64,000 bases of DNA from Protea cynaroides (Eukaryota; Streptophyta; Magnoliopsida; Proteales; Proteaceae): contig CM053271.1 of the NCBI GenBank assembly GCA_028583415.1, forward strand, positions 85,929,789 to 85,993,788, read 5' to 3'. This document shows, piece after piece, positions 12,601-22,940 of the stretch; position 1 is the stretch's first letter; each line of letters opens with the position of its first letter. The position numbers were made by a program, and so were the translations under genes. Below the pieces are notes generated by a model. That model was given only the letters and a program-made list of their open reading frames with translations. It was not told where the DNA came from and did not search any database.

Positions 12601-15222
12601 ATGGCTGGAACTGGTGGTAGTGCTTCATCAAGCACTGGCGAAAATACAACAAATTCATCCATTGATCTAAGCAAAGATCCAGCCAGGAAGGCCAAATCAA
12701 TCAAAGGATCCTGGATGGAAATATGGTTATTGGCCAGATTTAGCCAATAAGAATGTAGTTAGATGCAGTCTCTGTGGCAGAGATTGTAATCAAGGGATTA
12801 AAAGGCTAAAACAATATTTGGCTGGTGGTTTTGGAGATATAGTCAAGTGTACGAAGGTTTTTATTGAAATATCTAGGGAGATGCATGATTTTATGATGAA
12901 GAATAAGAAGATAACAACCTTAGATTTGGATGATCCCTTGGATGATTTAAGCACATCCATGGATGTAGGAGAAGGGCAAGTGCAAACCCCAACTGAGCAA
13001 GAATCTGTTGCTAGAGTTACCCCAAGCTCTGGAACAAATGCTAAGAGAAAGCATGCTTTGGTCCAACAACAAGTAAGGGGACCCTTAGATGTTCTTATGA
13101 GGTGAGCTCCTGAAGAATTGGTTGATGAGAGGCGGGATCCCAAGAAACTTACACAAACAACCATGCAAAACAGGTTTAGATTAGCTGAACAAAAAAATAT
13201 TGTTGATGACCATGTTGCTACATGGTTTTATAATTGTGGGATTCCATTTAATGTTGTCAGGAGTAGAGACTTTGAGGTTATGCTTGAATCTGTAGCACAA
13301 TATGGGTTAGGATACAGGCCTCCATCATATCATCAGTTGAGAGTGCCTCTCTTGAAGTTTGCAAAGGAGAGTTACATAAATGAAAAAAAAAATTATGAAC
13401 TGCATTGGAAGAAGTATGGATGTACTTTCATGTCTGATGGGTGGACAGACAGAAGAGGAAGACATCTCATAAACTTCCTTGTTAATTGTCCACAGGGGAC
13501 TTATTTCATGGATTCAGTAGATGCATCCCAACATAAAGAAGATGCAAATTTGTTATTTCAATTGTTGGATGAAAAAATTGATGAGATTGGAGAGGAGAAT
13601 GTTGTCCAAGTGATAACAGACAATGCCTTTAATTATAAAGCAGCTGGGAAATTATTAATGGACAAGAGGCGTCACTTGTACTGGACGCCTTGTGCAGCAC
13701 ATTGTATAGACCTTATGTTGGAAGACATAGGGAATTTAAAGATATTCAAAGCGGCAATAGCAAAGGGCAGAAGAGTTACAGGTTTTATTTATAGACATAC
13801 TCGCCTTCTTGAGGCTATGAGGGCAAGAACTAAAGGGAGTAAACTAGTTAGAGCTGGAGTTACTAGATTTGCTACATCATTTTTTACTCTTCAGAGCATG
13901 TTGAAAAACAAAGATGCTTTGAAACAGTTATTTGTTTCAGATGATTGGATGAAGAGTAATCTGTAAAAGACAGAGATAGGGATGAAAGTAGCTGAAACAA
14001 TTATTTCCACTCAATTTTGGAATAATGTGCAAGACTGTTTGAGAGCATCACAGCCCCTTGTTATTGTATTGAGACTTGTGGATAGGGATGAAAATCCTGC
14101 AATGCCTGAAGTGTATCTTGCAATGGAAGAAGCCAAAAAAAAGATACAATTCAACTTTACTGATAAAGGGAGACTTTGGAAAAAAGTGGTTGATATCATT
14201 GACAACCGCTGGGAGTGCTAGATGGGCCGCCCTTTGTATATTGCTGCTTTGTTTCTTAATCCTGGGAAATTCTTTGAGTACACAAAGGATGATGTCGGAA
14301 AACAAGGAAAAATACAAAAGACATTCAATGAAGTACTTACAAGAATGGTACCTGACCCAAATTTGCAAGACAAGATTTGAAAGGAGGCATTGGGAAAGGA
14401 AATGACAATCAGACAAAAGAAATCAAGTGAGCCCTTGTAAGTAATTTAATAATTTATGGTAAAAGAGTTGTTTAATTGTTTAACTTCTATTTAATGTGGT
14501 TTAATTTGTATTTTATACTATATAGTGAAATGGTGGGGAACACACGGAGGCGATACTGAAGATCTTATGAGGATTGCATTCCGTATTTTAGGTTTATGTT
14601 GCTCCGCTTCTGGTTGCGAACGCAACTGGAGTACATTTGAATCCATAAGCACTAAAAACTAAGTACAAAATTTATTTTTTAAATATTATATTTTTTTTCT
14701 CTATTTTTAATGAAGAATGACATTCTTTATTGCTTATAATTTCATATTCATACCAAGAAAAGGAATAGACTAGAACATCAACGTGTGAATGATCTAATCT
14801 ATGTCCAATATAATTGACGTCTTCAAGAAAGGTTTAGGGCAAGGCGTGAGAAGTCAGGACCTCATGATCCCTTAGTGCTAGATGACTTAGACTGGAGTTC
14901 TGAGTGGATGATCGGTCAAGAAGAGGATATAGTCCATGATGGTCTGACATGGGATGATGTAGATAGAGCATTGGATGCATCAGCATCTGCTGGGGGGCAC
15001 ATTAGAGTAACAAGAGCGCAAGCATCTACAAGCAATGTCTACGCACGTCGTGTAAGGGGAAGGGGTTCAATTGAAAATGATTGAGATGGAGAAGATATTG
15101 AAGAAGATGTTATTAATGATGATGAAGATGTGGAGGATGATTTTGGTCTGAGGACTGAGGGTGATAGAGAAGGGGAGCAGCAAGAACAAGAAGTTGACAC
15201 TTCTCTTTTTGATGATATTTGA
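12601..15222 (+). pseudogene. hAT transposase (BED finger, DUF659, hAT dimerisation domain), broken
   Basis: The frame opens at ATG 12601 (MAGTGGSASS), shifts near 12710, and continues through several stops. A BED-type finger is visible (CSLCGRD then RLKQYLAGG near 12770-12835), but the expected histidine in RLKQHLAGG is tyrosine. A DUF659 core follows with FMSDGWTDR near 13430 and ITDNAFNYKAAG near 13612, then CAAHCIDLML near 13690. The C-terminal dimerisation domain reads WWGTHGGDTEDL and CSASGCERNWSTFE near 14530-14640, preceded by a probable intron (GTAAGT at 14437 to AG near 14524). An acidic tail ends at 15222. Stops near 13102, 13964 and 14219 show that it is not functional. Confidence 0.88.
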
Positions 15223-15409
15223 TGTTTGATACTTAAAGAATTTGAATTTAGTATGGATTTTTTTATTTTATTTATTTATTGCATTGCCTAGGAGGCTAGG
15301 ACCTAGGTTAATTTTAGACATGGAGATTTTGAATATTTCATTATTTCCCATCTTGTTGACTTGGGAAATATATTTTTAATGCAAGCTTTTTAATATTTAT
15401 AATTTACGA

Positions 15410-15497
15410 TTTTTTTACTCCCCCAAGTAGGTGTAGGATTCAAACCTACATCCTATCAGGTGTCATTCGACTGCTCCACCATTGAACTACTGAGGAA
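15410..15497 (-). other. tRNA-like segment with pol III A and B box motifs
   Basis: On the minus strand TAGTTCAATGG fits the A box and GGTTTGAATCC fits the B box with one mismatch, 34 bases downstream. A T-arm-like hairpin is present (GTAGG, loop TTTGAAT, CCTAC), and a D-arm can be drawn. I cannot build a good anticodon stem or acceptor stem, so this is a tRNA-derived relic or SINE head rather than a tRNA gene. It sits in the 3' non-coding part of the hAT. Confidence 0.35.
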
Positions 15498-16352
15498 TAG
15501 AGGTACATTCAGTCTATACACTTATTTTAGCATCATGGAGGTAAGCAAGTAACAACAATATAATATTCATTGAATATTGAGTAATTTACATCTTTAGTTC
15601 TTTATGTGCATTATGGACTTGCACTCTTGTTTCTTATTTTATATGGTATTATGTTTTTAGTTTATTGCTTTGTGCTTTTTTAGTTCTTACATTTTATAGT
15701 TTAATCATTCTTTGTTTATTTTTCTCATATTAGATTATGTCTTAAATAGTTAAATGTTAGTTCTTTATGTAGCATATTCCATTGTTGCATTTAATATATA
15801 AAGTATAAACATAAATATAGAATTGATATTTTAGGCAAAAAAAAAAACAACACCAGAAACGCCTTGGTCGCCTAGGCGCCCAGGTCGACCTCCATCGCCT
15901 AGGGTCGCCTGTCGCCTTGAAAACTATGCGTTCCACTACTGGATATTGTACTTTTGTTGGTGGAAATCTTGTTACATGGCGGAGTAAAAAGCAAACTATT
16001 GTATCCAAGTCGAGCGTTGAAGCTGAATATCGTGCTATGGCACTACAACAGAGTTATTATGGTTGAGAAATCTTTTGCAAGAACTTGATTTTTCTTCAAC
16101 TCGACCAATGTCCTTACTATGTGACAATCAATCTGCTATTTATATTGCGAGTAATCAAGTCTTTCATGAGCGTACCAAACACATAGAAGTTGATTGTCAC
16201 TTTGTTCGAGATGCCGTCATGAAGAAGTTAATTGCTACTCCTTTCATATCTTCTTCCAATCAACATGCTAATATTCTTACAAAGCCGTTGTTTGGACCTG
16301 CATATCGATTAAACTGTCACAAGCTTGGATTGGGTGATTTATACATTCCAGC

Positions 16353-16363
16353 TTGAAGGAGGA
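16353..16363 (+). promoter_or_regulatory. Polypurine tract of the Copia element
   Basis: The purine-rich stretch TTGAAGGAGGA overlaps the pol stop codon and is directly followed by the TG of the 3' LTR. It is the expected plus-strand primer. Confidence 0.85.
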
Positions 16364-16604
16364 TGTTATAAATATTAATGTAAGGGCCAAACAGGCCCTT
16401 AGCGAAATCAGCTGGTGCTAGGATCAGCGCCAACTGATGTCAGCAAAGCCTGGTTGGCCTATTTTAAGTAGATTTTATTTCTTTTTTTGTGCTCTCTTGT
16501 TTCCTTAGTATGATCTCTATCTTTAAAAACTTCCTTTGTAACTAGTACAGGTTTTTCTCTATAAATACAAGCTTTAGAGTAGAGAGCTATCAATTCTAGG
16601 GTTC

Positions 16605-16663
<59 letters not shown>

Positions 16664-16739
16664 CTTCTTCTTCTCAATTCTCTTCTCTATATTTTTCTAG
16701 TTTCAAAACTTGCTGGTTACTTCTTTGTGAATCGTTACA
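16364..16739 (+). repeat. 3' LTR of the Copia element
   Basis: It starts TGTTATAAAT and ends CGTTACA, with TATAAATA at 16560-16567. The CT run (about 16610-16660) is longer than in the 5' LTR. Its second hairpin is degraded by two substitutions relative to the 5' LTR. The target duplication AAGAG follows. Confidence 0.95.
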
Positions 16740-16824
16740 AAGAGTTGGGGGGAGGGACGGCATGCTTCCGGGGGCTTTAGGAATATACACACAAAAGAGG
16801 CGATGTGAGAGGGGAGGAGAGGAC

Positions 16825-17416
16825 ATGGTTCAAAATCTCGACAAGATCTCTAAGATCTCGAAGTTCGTAAACAGGTTGAGACGAGATCTCATACGAGACT
16901 AGTTCTCGACTGGTCTCGACATTTTCGACTACTTCTCGACTGCTTTCGACATAATATATGAATTATGATTGTATGGTCTACTTGACTACTTTGGGTTTTT
17001 TTAGTATAACAATTAACTAACTAAGTGCTATTATGTTTATTCTTCTCTTAAAATATAATTTTACTAGCTCATTTGGCCTTCTTCGATCTTCTACTAGTAT
17101 AACATTATTTATAATAGTCAATATTACCTTAGGTTTACATCTAAACTTCAAACCAACACTACCAAACATGGGTGTAAACCCAAAAAACAACCATGTGTGA
17201 TTATTTTTTCAATTTTAGTATTTAAATATGATTATGTATGCTAAAAGAGTGATTCCCTAGAATATCAAGCCTTAAAATGATCATTTGAGCCCCCAGACAC
17301 ATTTTAAGCCTTCATGGCTTTTTTTACAATGTCTCACCGATATCACGACCGGGATCTCGGAAATCTCGGTTTCTCAGAGTGTCAAGACACCCTCGAAACT
17401 TGAAATTTTGAACCTT
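16825..17416. mobile_element. Short inverted-repeat element with GGTTCAAAAT ends
   Basis: The left end reads ATGGTTCAAAATCTCGAC and the right end, reverse complemented, AAGGTTCAAAATTTC. The flanks GGAGAGGAC and GGAAAGGAT agree at 7 of 9 positions and may be a decayed target duplication. The left third repeats CTCGAC and GATCTC several times. No coding capacity is seen. The superfamily is uncertain: a 9-bp duplication would suggest Mutator-like, 8-bp hAT. Confidence 0.5.
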
Positions 17417-18024
17417 GGAAAGGATGATCGATTTGTTAAGAGGGGACCCACAGGTATTGAATGAGGAGAGAGGGGAGGGTGTGAGAGATGTATATGTTAG
17501 CAATCCGTGCTGGGACTTTTCCCTAACGTTAAATATAAGCATGAACATTGTAATATGGATCTGCGAAGTTCCAAAAGACTTGGCTTATCCAGAAATACAA
17601 CCAAAGTGCAATCAATTGAAACCCCAACAAATTTCAAACTTGCACGATTTTCAGAAAGAACTATCCATCATAATTCAGAAACATTATAAAAAATTTATCC
17701 ACAACAATAATTAGCCAAATTTTGAGACAATACCTGAAGAATACTTTAGCCATATCCATGTGGAGTTGTAGACCATGTTTCTTACATCTGTATTTGTCCA
17801 TGCAGTTTAACTAGTTATTGGTAATTTTGATGTTTCTACAGGTCATTACTACGTAGTGTCAATTAAGGGGAATGTGTCACTTGTCCGAAAACAGCAAGGA
17901 GATTGAGCTTGAAACCAACCTCATTTTTACTTTCGGAACCCATTTGAGCCATTTAGTAACCTAGTAAACATACCAAATTCTCTGGGTTGAACCATCAACT
18001 CAATTACAAAGGCTCTAATATTGG
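17417..18024. other. Non-coding stretch, nothing recognised
   Basis: About 600 bases of AT-rich sequence between two mobile elements. The short open frames show no family resemblance and no splice-consistent exons were found. Confidence 0.5.
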
Positions 18025-18029
18025 AGTAC

Positions 18030-19370
18030 TGATGGATTCATAATTTTATATATTTATTTTTCTTATATTTAGTTTATTTAACATATTATATGTCTTATGG
18101 TACTCATTTGTGATGATTCCTCATATATAAGACATTAATGGAAAGTATTGGTGATTTATGTTTAAAATGAAAAAAAAATCTGATATTCTTAATAATGACC
18201 TTCTGAATTTCATGCAGGTTTTTAATGTGGAAAGAATTCTAGAAATCAAAAGTGATCCAAAAATCAGATCTGAAAAGCTGATTTGAATTGAAACCAGAGA
18301 AGGAAGATTACCACACATAGAAGGTTTACTATTGGAAGGATTTGATTGATTGTCAGAAACCTTGAGGAGAATATATACCTCTATGGAATATTACAAAGAT
18401 TGGCAAATCTAGAGATGGCATTTGGTTAATGATGGAATGATTCTCTATCTAATCTAGGCAAGAGGATTTTGTTTAATCTTTATTTCCATGTAATAAGGTT
18501 GTCAATTCTAGACATACCAGTTTTAATCTTTTCTACTCTGACTATTTAAACAATGTAAAGACTACGTAATAGAACATCCAAGAATTATTGAGAAGATAGT
18601 TTTATTTCTTTTGTCTTTCTTTTCTATCATGTCTAACTAAGTTCTTTAGTCGATTCAAGGGGAATTCAATCCGGTTAGTAAAATTGTGAGACTTTGTTCT
18701 TAATTTTAATTATTCTTCTATTCAAATATCTGTGTTTCTTCGTTTTTCAAGTTAATAACTGTATGATTCAGTTTATTAAGAGGTTTATTAATTGATTGAG
18801 TTATGTGGTTTATTGCTAACCTGAATCCATAATCCGTAATTGTTATGGTGTTCAGGAAAAATAACAATTGAGCAAAACAATTATGATAAGTTTTTGTTAC
18901 TTGCTTAAAAGAAACATAGAATGAATTAAATAATTTGACGCTTGTTAGATTGTTGTTCATCTTTAACTCCCTCCAAGAGTGTAATGCTATCAGTAAATTC
19001 ATGAGGATTGCTTAATACCAATTGGTTTATTGATAAGAATTAAATTATGTGCTGGGCTCAAATTAATGAAATTAGGGAAGGTAAGGATTATTAGGCTTTT
19101 TGATAATCCTTGGTTAAATATTTGAATAGAGAATAATATATATGAGGTCAGTGATCAATTTGCAGCCGTGAGTAAATTTCCTTGACAACATCATCTTCCA
19201 TGAATTTTTGTAACTTAATTTTCTTGTCAATTAAATTGCAGAAGAAAACCCCCCTTTTTCTTGGAAAGTAGACAATTTGATTAACTAGTCTCTGTGGATC
19301 AACCTTTACTTATCATTACTATTCATTATAGGTAGAGTAATTTATTTTTGGTTGCGCTCGACACGCATCA
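18030..19370. mobile_element. Solo LTR, 1341 bp
   Basis: The sequence starts TGATGGATTC, ends CACGCATCA, and is flanked by a perfect 5-bp duplication AGTAC (18025-18029 and 19371-19375). The last 130 bases, with CTCTGTGGATCAACCT and GCGCTCGACACGCATCA, look like the 3' end of a plant Ty3/Gypsy-type LTR. There is no internal coding region and no partner LTR, as expected after recombination between two LTRs. The absence of any coding frame over 1.3 kb fits this reading. Confidence 0.85.
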
Positions 19371-19375
19371 AGTAC

Positions 19376-20661
19376 AACCTAATCATCGGTAGAAAATATA
19401 AAAATACAAAACACAGATTTGTAAATTTATTCTAGTTAAAGCTCAAACATGAAAGTGAAATATTAGCTTTCCAAACCTACTTGAACAAAGGTGAAATACT
19501 ACTTTTCCAAATCTATGTATTTCGTATAAGAAACCAAGAAAGAAATGAGTGGGTTTTTAGTAAATTGTTGCTTACATACCTTCGATAGCAAATTCCCTTC
19601 AAACTGCTTCCATATGAATTCTCTTCAGAATGTTTTCATAGGTGTATTGATCTAAGGTAAATCTAGCTCTTTTCATAGTGCTCAGAAGCTATTAAGTTGT
19701 CTCAAAGTTTCCACGATTTACATACCAAGAGATCTTTCTCCAAGTAATGGAAAACTGATTCCCCTCAGTCTCCTTCCATCGAACTGACGGCAAGTAGGAA
19801 TTAAGTGTTTGCATTTCATGGAACAATGTAAGTCACCATTGGCGATAATTGGTCATGCATATAGTGGAAACTGCAACAATAAGCAAGGCCACAAGAACAA
19901 GGGTGAGAGTGCTCATCTTCAGTATGCTATGGAAGAAAAGTATATGGAGTATCCAGAGAAACCTGAAAAACCTTCAACCAGCATAATGGGGCTAGCTTGA
20001 AAGAAGTTGGTGAGTAAAGCTTTCTCCCAATGATGTTGCTGACAACTCAAAAACAATAATCAGCATAATCAACTTATTAATTGTACTGACAAATAGAATG
20101 CTAGCAGTTGAGCTCAAAAAGGAAAACAAAATTCTATCGAAAAAAGTGTCTGAAATTACAATGGACTTTATTAATGGGGAATTTGAACTGAAATTGGAAT
20201 CCCCATCAAACCCAGCTCTGAATGGTAATACTTTGAAACCACAAAGTACCTATTAACAGAACCAAAATTGAAACCATACTTCTCCAGCAGTACTGCCGTG
20301 GTAAATTATTTGCTACTTATGGTCTGTAAGAAAATCTGATTTCTTAGAGTCCCATAACTGAGAACCAAATACAGTTTCATGCCATCAAGGTCTGTTAAGA
20401 GAAGAAAATTCAAAGTTTGAATCTCTTGACACCCTTCCAAGCCATTGGAGAGCCAAACACAGCATACTTTGAAGTCCAAGTATGCAGGAAGAATGACAGA
20501 ACTGAATGAAAAAGGAGCTAAGTAGAGTGAGTTAAGGAAACTGGGAGACAATGAAAAAACATATAGTGGAGATATTCGATGTCTTGATCAAAATGAAGAG
20601 TAACACTTTCAGTATCATTTCCCTACTTATGTATTGGGCAGATTACAACAAATCTCCATGT
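19376..20661. other. Non-coding stretch; may include the 3' UTR of the gene at 20662
   Basis: No coding similarity or repeat structure was recognised. The part next to 20662 would be the 3' untranslated region of the minus-strand gene called at 20662-21840. Confidence 0.4.
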
Positions 20662-21840
20662 TCAGCCAATTCCTAGCTGCATATCCAGCCTTGTTTCATC
20701 TGAAGGTGTAATCTGATCCTTAACCCACATGTAAAGGTACAAGATATAGAGATTAACCCACATGTAAAGGTACAAGATATAGAGCTGCAAAATTGAAATA
20801 AAATTAGTTTTTCAGTATAATGATGCTACCATTGTTATTATTTGTATTATGTACAGTGCAGATTGAAAGCAGTTGATTACCTATATTACTTTTGGAAAAT
20901 CTGACAAAATAATGGCTACTGCATTTCATAGTGCTGCTGATGTGAATGGATGAGCAGAACTTCTAACAGATGCAAAATATTACCATTGTCTCTAATGCTG
21001 CAACCATTTGATCAATGAGAACTAGTGCTGCATAAAACAAAATCCAATTTATCAACCAGATCAAAAGAGGGTAGTAAAGCAGTTGAATAATTCGATAAAT
21101 TTCTCCTTTTGTCATTCAATTATTCAACCAACAAAGAAAAGCATGCAGATTCCTGAGACCTGGTTATACAAACTGTGAACTATACCAATAGTTCAATTCC
21201 TCAAAAAAGGACTACCAGTGACGAGAAAAACAAGTTCAAGAAAAAACTAAACCAATTTTTTATTAACCAAAAAAAAGCCTTAGTAAAATTGAAACAATCA
21301 ATACTCTCAAAGCTATGTTACATGTGTGTAAATGTATGCATCAAGGAGTCAGATCCACCTGAATTTTAAAACTTGAGAGTTGAGACACAGGGACAGGCAT
21401 TGAAAAATAGTTGCGGGTATGGGGACTTGGCAAAAATGTGCCAAAAAAAGAGACAATGAGTCAAGAAAGGGGTTAATGCACGAAAATGGAATAGGTTATT
21501 CTTTTACTTCTTGTCATACAGCTTGGTATATGTCAGACACATAACCGCAAACCCATACCCTTGCCATGTTGTGACGACAGGGATACTCCATTGGTACATT
21601 AAGTGTCTGGGTAAAAGTGTAGCAGAGTCTCAAAGGCCAGCTTTCATCCGAGATGACCGGAAGAAAGAAAATCAACTAGAAAAGAGAAGTTATAATCTAA
21701 CACCACTACCTCCACCCAAGGGAAATCTAATTACAACATTAGAATTTGAAAAATAAATAAATGCAAACCTGTGCAAAAGCTGAAGAATTTGAGCATGCTT
21801 CGAATAGAAGGAAGCAAAATAATAAGCCCTTCCCAATTAC
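20662..21840 (-). CDS. Unrecognised membrane protein, last three exons
   Basis: Three minus-strand exons join in phase: 21840-21769 (after a TCTTCAG acceptor, before a GTTTGC donor), 21027-20984 (after TTATGCAG, before GTAATA) and 20784-20662 (after TTTTGCAG, ending TGA). The joined tail has 78 residues: NWEGLIILLPSIRSM, then ALVLIDQMVAALETM, then a very hydrophobic LYILYLYMWV segment, then a polar end KDQITPSDETRLDMQLGIG. The hydrophobic segments suggest a membrane protein with a short polar C-terminus. The last exon contains an exact 33-bp tandem duplication that repeats LYILYLYMWV in frame. The first exon found starts with two bases of a split codon, so upstream exons must exist; I could not find them. 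No family is recognised. The exon calls rest on splice consensus and phase agreement only. Confidence 0.45.
20720..20784. repeat. 33-bp tandem duplication, two copies
   Basis: Units 20720-20752 and 20753-20784 are identical apart from the incomplete last base. If the exon call is right they add 11 codons in frame to a hydrophobic segment. Confidence 0.9.
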
Positions 21841-22940
21841 CTGAAGAGAAGATAATGCAAGAAGATAAAATGCTTTAGTGATTTATTCCTGGGTAGATAG
21901 TGCCACGAGAAAAAGGATGGTCAAAGTGAATGACATTAATGGCTAATTACTGCTATTATTAAGAAAATCATCATTTCTGACAAAAGAAAACAGCCAACTT
22001 AGGATCACCATTGCATGCATTCTTGGGGCAACCAAACACAAGTTTCTAAATAACCACATTTTTCAAATCCTAGATATGCACAGAAAAAGAAAAAAGAAAT
22101 GAGACCAGCAAAGCTAGCAAAGGCATTATAGAACAAGTTCATTGAATGGATATGGTCAAAGAGATTTTGGATACAATTAGAGAAATGTATTCTCACGATA
22201 ATAATATTTCCAAAGCATACAAGCTGTATGAAGATATGTTTTGGTGATAAAATCATTTGAGTATTGTTGTGCTCTATAGTCTATATGGGAGGAAGTAAAC
22301 ACTTGTCACCCACTATCTGGTGAGTTGCAACAGCAGGAGCGAACGACCTAGGAATTTGAAGTTGCTAAGCTTTTGCTCCAATAGAATTCTGATAACAAGT
22401 AAATTGACAGGCAATTTCTTGCTAGGGATACCATGCCACCACTTAAGAATGTATATGCATCAATTACAGCTCCCTTAAAAGAAAGGTCTGATTGGTTTCC
22501 AGTGGTGCCAGTCAAGGTGAAATCAGTGATTGTGGTAGACATGGCATAGGTTACAGGCAGGTAGAGGGCAAGAGAAAGGACCTCACCAATGCTCTCACTT
22601 TGTCTGTTTAAACAATACTTCAATAAAATGTTGGGACAAGTTTGGCAAGCCTGCTTGACCATCAAGTACCTCCTCTTATTTATCCGGTAATCACTCAGTT
22701 TATGATCCCCAAACATTTAATTCAGCTAAGGTGATAGTGTTGTCCTATCTCCGAAAGAAAATAAAAAATTATTGAAAAAGGTCCAGAGATTACTTTTACT
22801 GTTATTATTATTTGGGATATAAAAGGTCCAGCATAGTGCTTCATCTTCAACAGCTTGTGCCATGTCAGTCCACTAGGCACCACTGAACTTCTTGCTTCTC
22901 AATCATATACTCTCGGGGTTATTGATTTAGGTACATCATT
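21841..22940. other. Non-coding or intronic stretch, nothing recognised
   Basis: This should contain the upstream intron of the minus-strand gene ending at 20662. Open frames of up to 122 residues occur, but none resembles a known family or has convincing splice sites in phase. Confidence 0.4.

Larger units (their letters stand above)
10200..15927 (+). mobile_element. hAT DNA transposon nested in the Copia RNase H gene
   Basis: Terminal inverted repeats read TAGTTGTCAAGGCG on the left and, reverse complemented, TAGTTTTCAAGGCG on the right. They resemble those of the 114-bp element at 44637-44750. The flanks share CGTTCCA; taken as 8-bp sites they are ACGTTCCA and GCGTTCCA, one mismatch from a hAT target duplication. 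The exact outer base is ambiguous because CA can be assigned to the flank or the end. The RNase H reading frame resumes on the right after one copy of the duplication is removed, which proves that this is the younger insertion. Inside are GGCGCC-rich subterminal repeats, a pyrimidine-strand minisatellite and a plus-strand transposase pseudogene. Confidence 0.9.
7491..16356 (+). pseudogene. Copia pol (protease, integrase, reverse transcriptase, RNase H), broken and split by a hAT
   Basis: The order of domains is clear in spite of many lesions. Protease (from about 7490) reads DSR-ATCHMTG, where the active site should be DSG. The pre-integrase zinc-binding region follows (LQWHNRLGHL near 7860, CEACELGKHH near 7950). 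The integrase core has two catalytic aspartates (HSD near 8035, LRTDNA near 8220), but the third acidic position in the QNG-IA-KHKNR motif near 8325 is lysine instead of glutamate. Reverse transcriptase shows AKGFTQTFGVDYFETFSPVA near 9290 and YVDD near 9670, with stops and shifts between. RNase H begins GYFDTDW near 10150, is cut at 10199, resumes at 15929 and ends at 16356. A 16-base C homopolymer interrupts the integrase C-terminal region near 8835. Confidence 0.9.
5529..16739 (+). mobile_element. Full-length Ty1/Copia LTR retrotransposon, inactivated and carrying a nested hAT
   Basis: The element has two LTRs (5529-5900 and 16364-16739), a tRNA-Met primer site directly after the 5' LTR, a purine tract directly before the 3' LTR and a perfect 5-bp target duplication AAGAG (5524-5528 and 16740-16744). 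Between the LTRs the order is gag, protease, integrase, reverse transcriptase, RNase H, which defines Copia. The reading frame contains many stops and frameshifts and at least two changed catalytic positions, so it is dead. Its 11.2 kb include the 5.7-kb hAT at 10200-15927; without it the element would be about 5.5 kb, normal for Copia. By eye the LTRs differ by about 12 substitutions over roughly 300 alignable bases, so the insertion is not recent. Confidence 0.95.

Noticed and set aside
16063..16356. Separate 97-residue gene on the plus strand
   Set aside because: It is the C-terminal part of the Copia RNase H, continuing the frame cut by the hAT.
22348..22716. A 122-residue minus-strand frame
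   Set aside because: No recognisable family, and no splice sites linking it in phase to the exon at 21840, so it cannot be supported as an exon.
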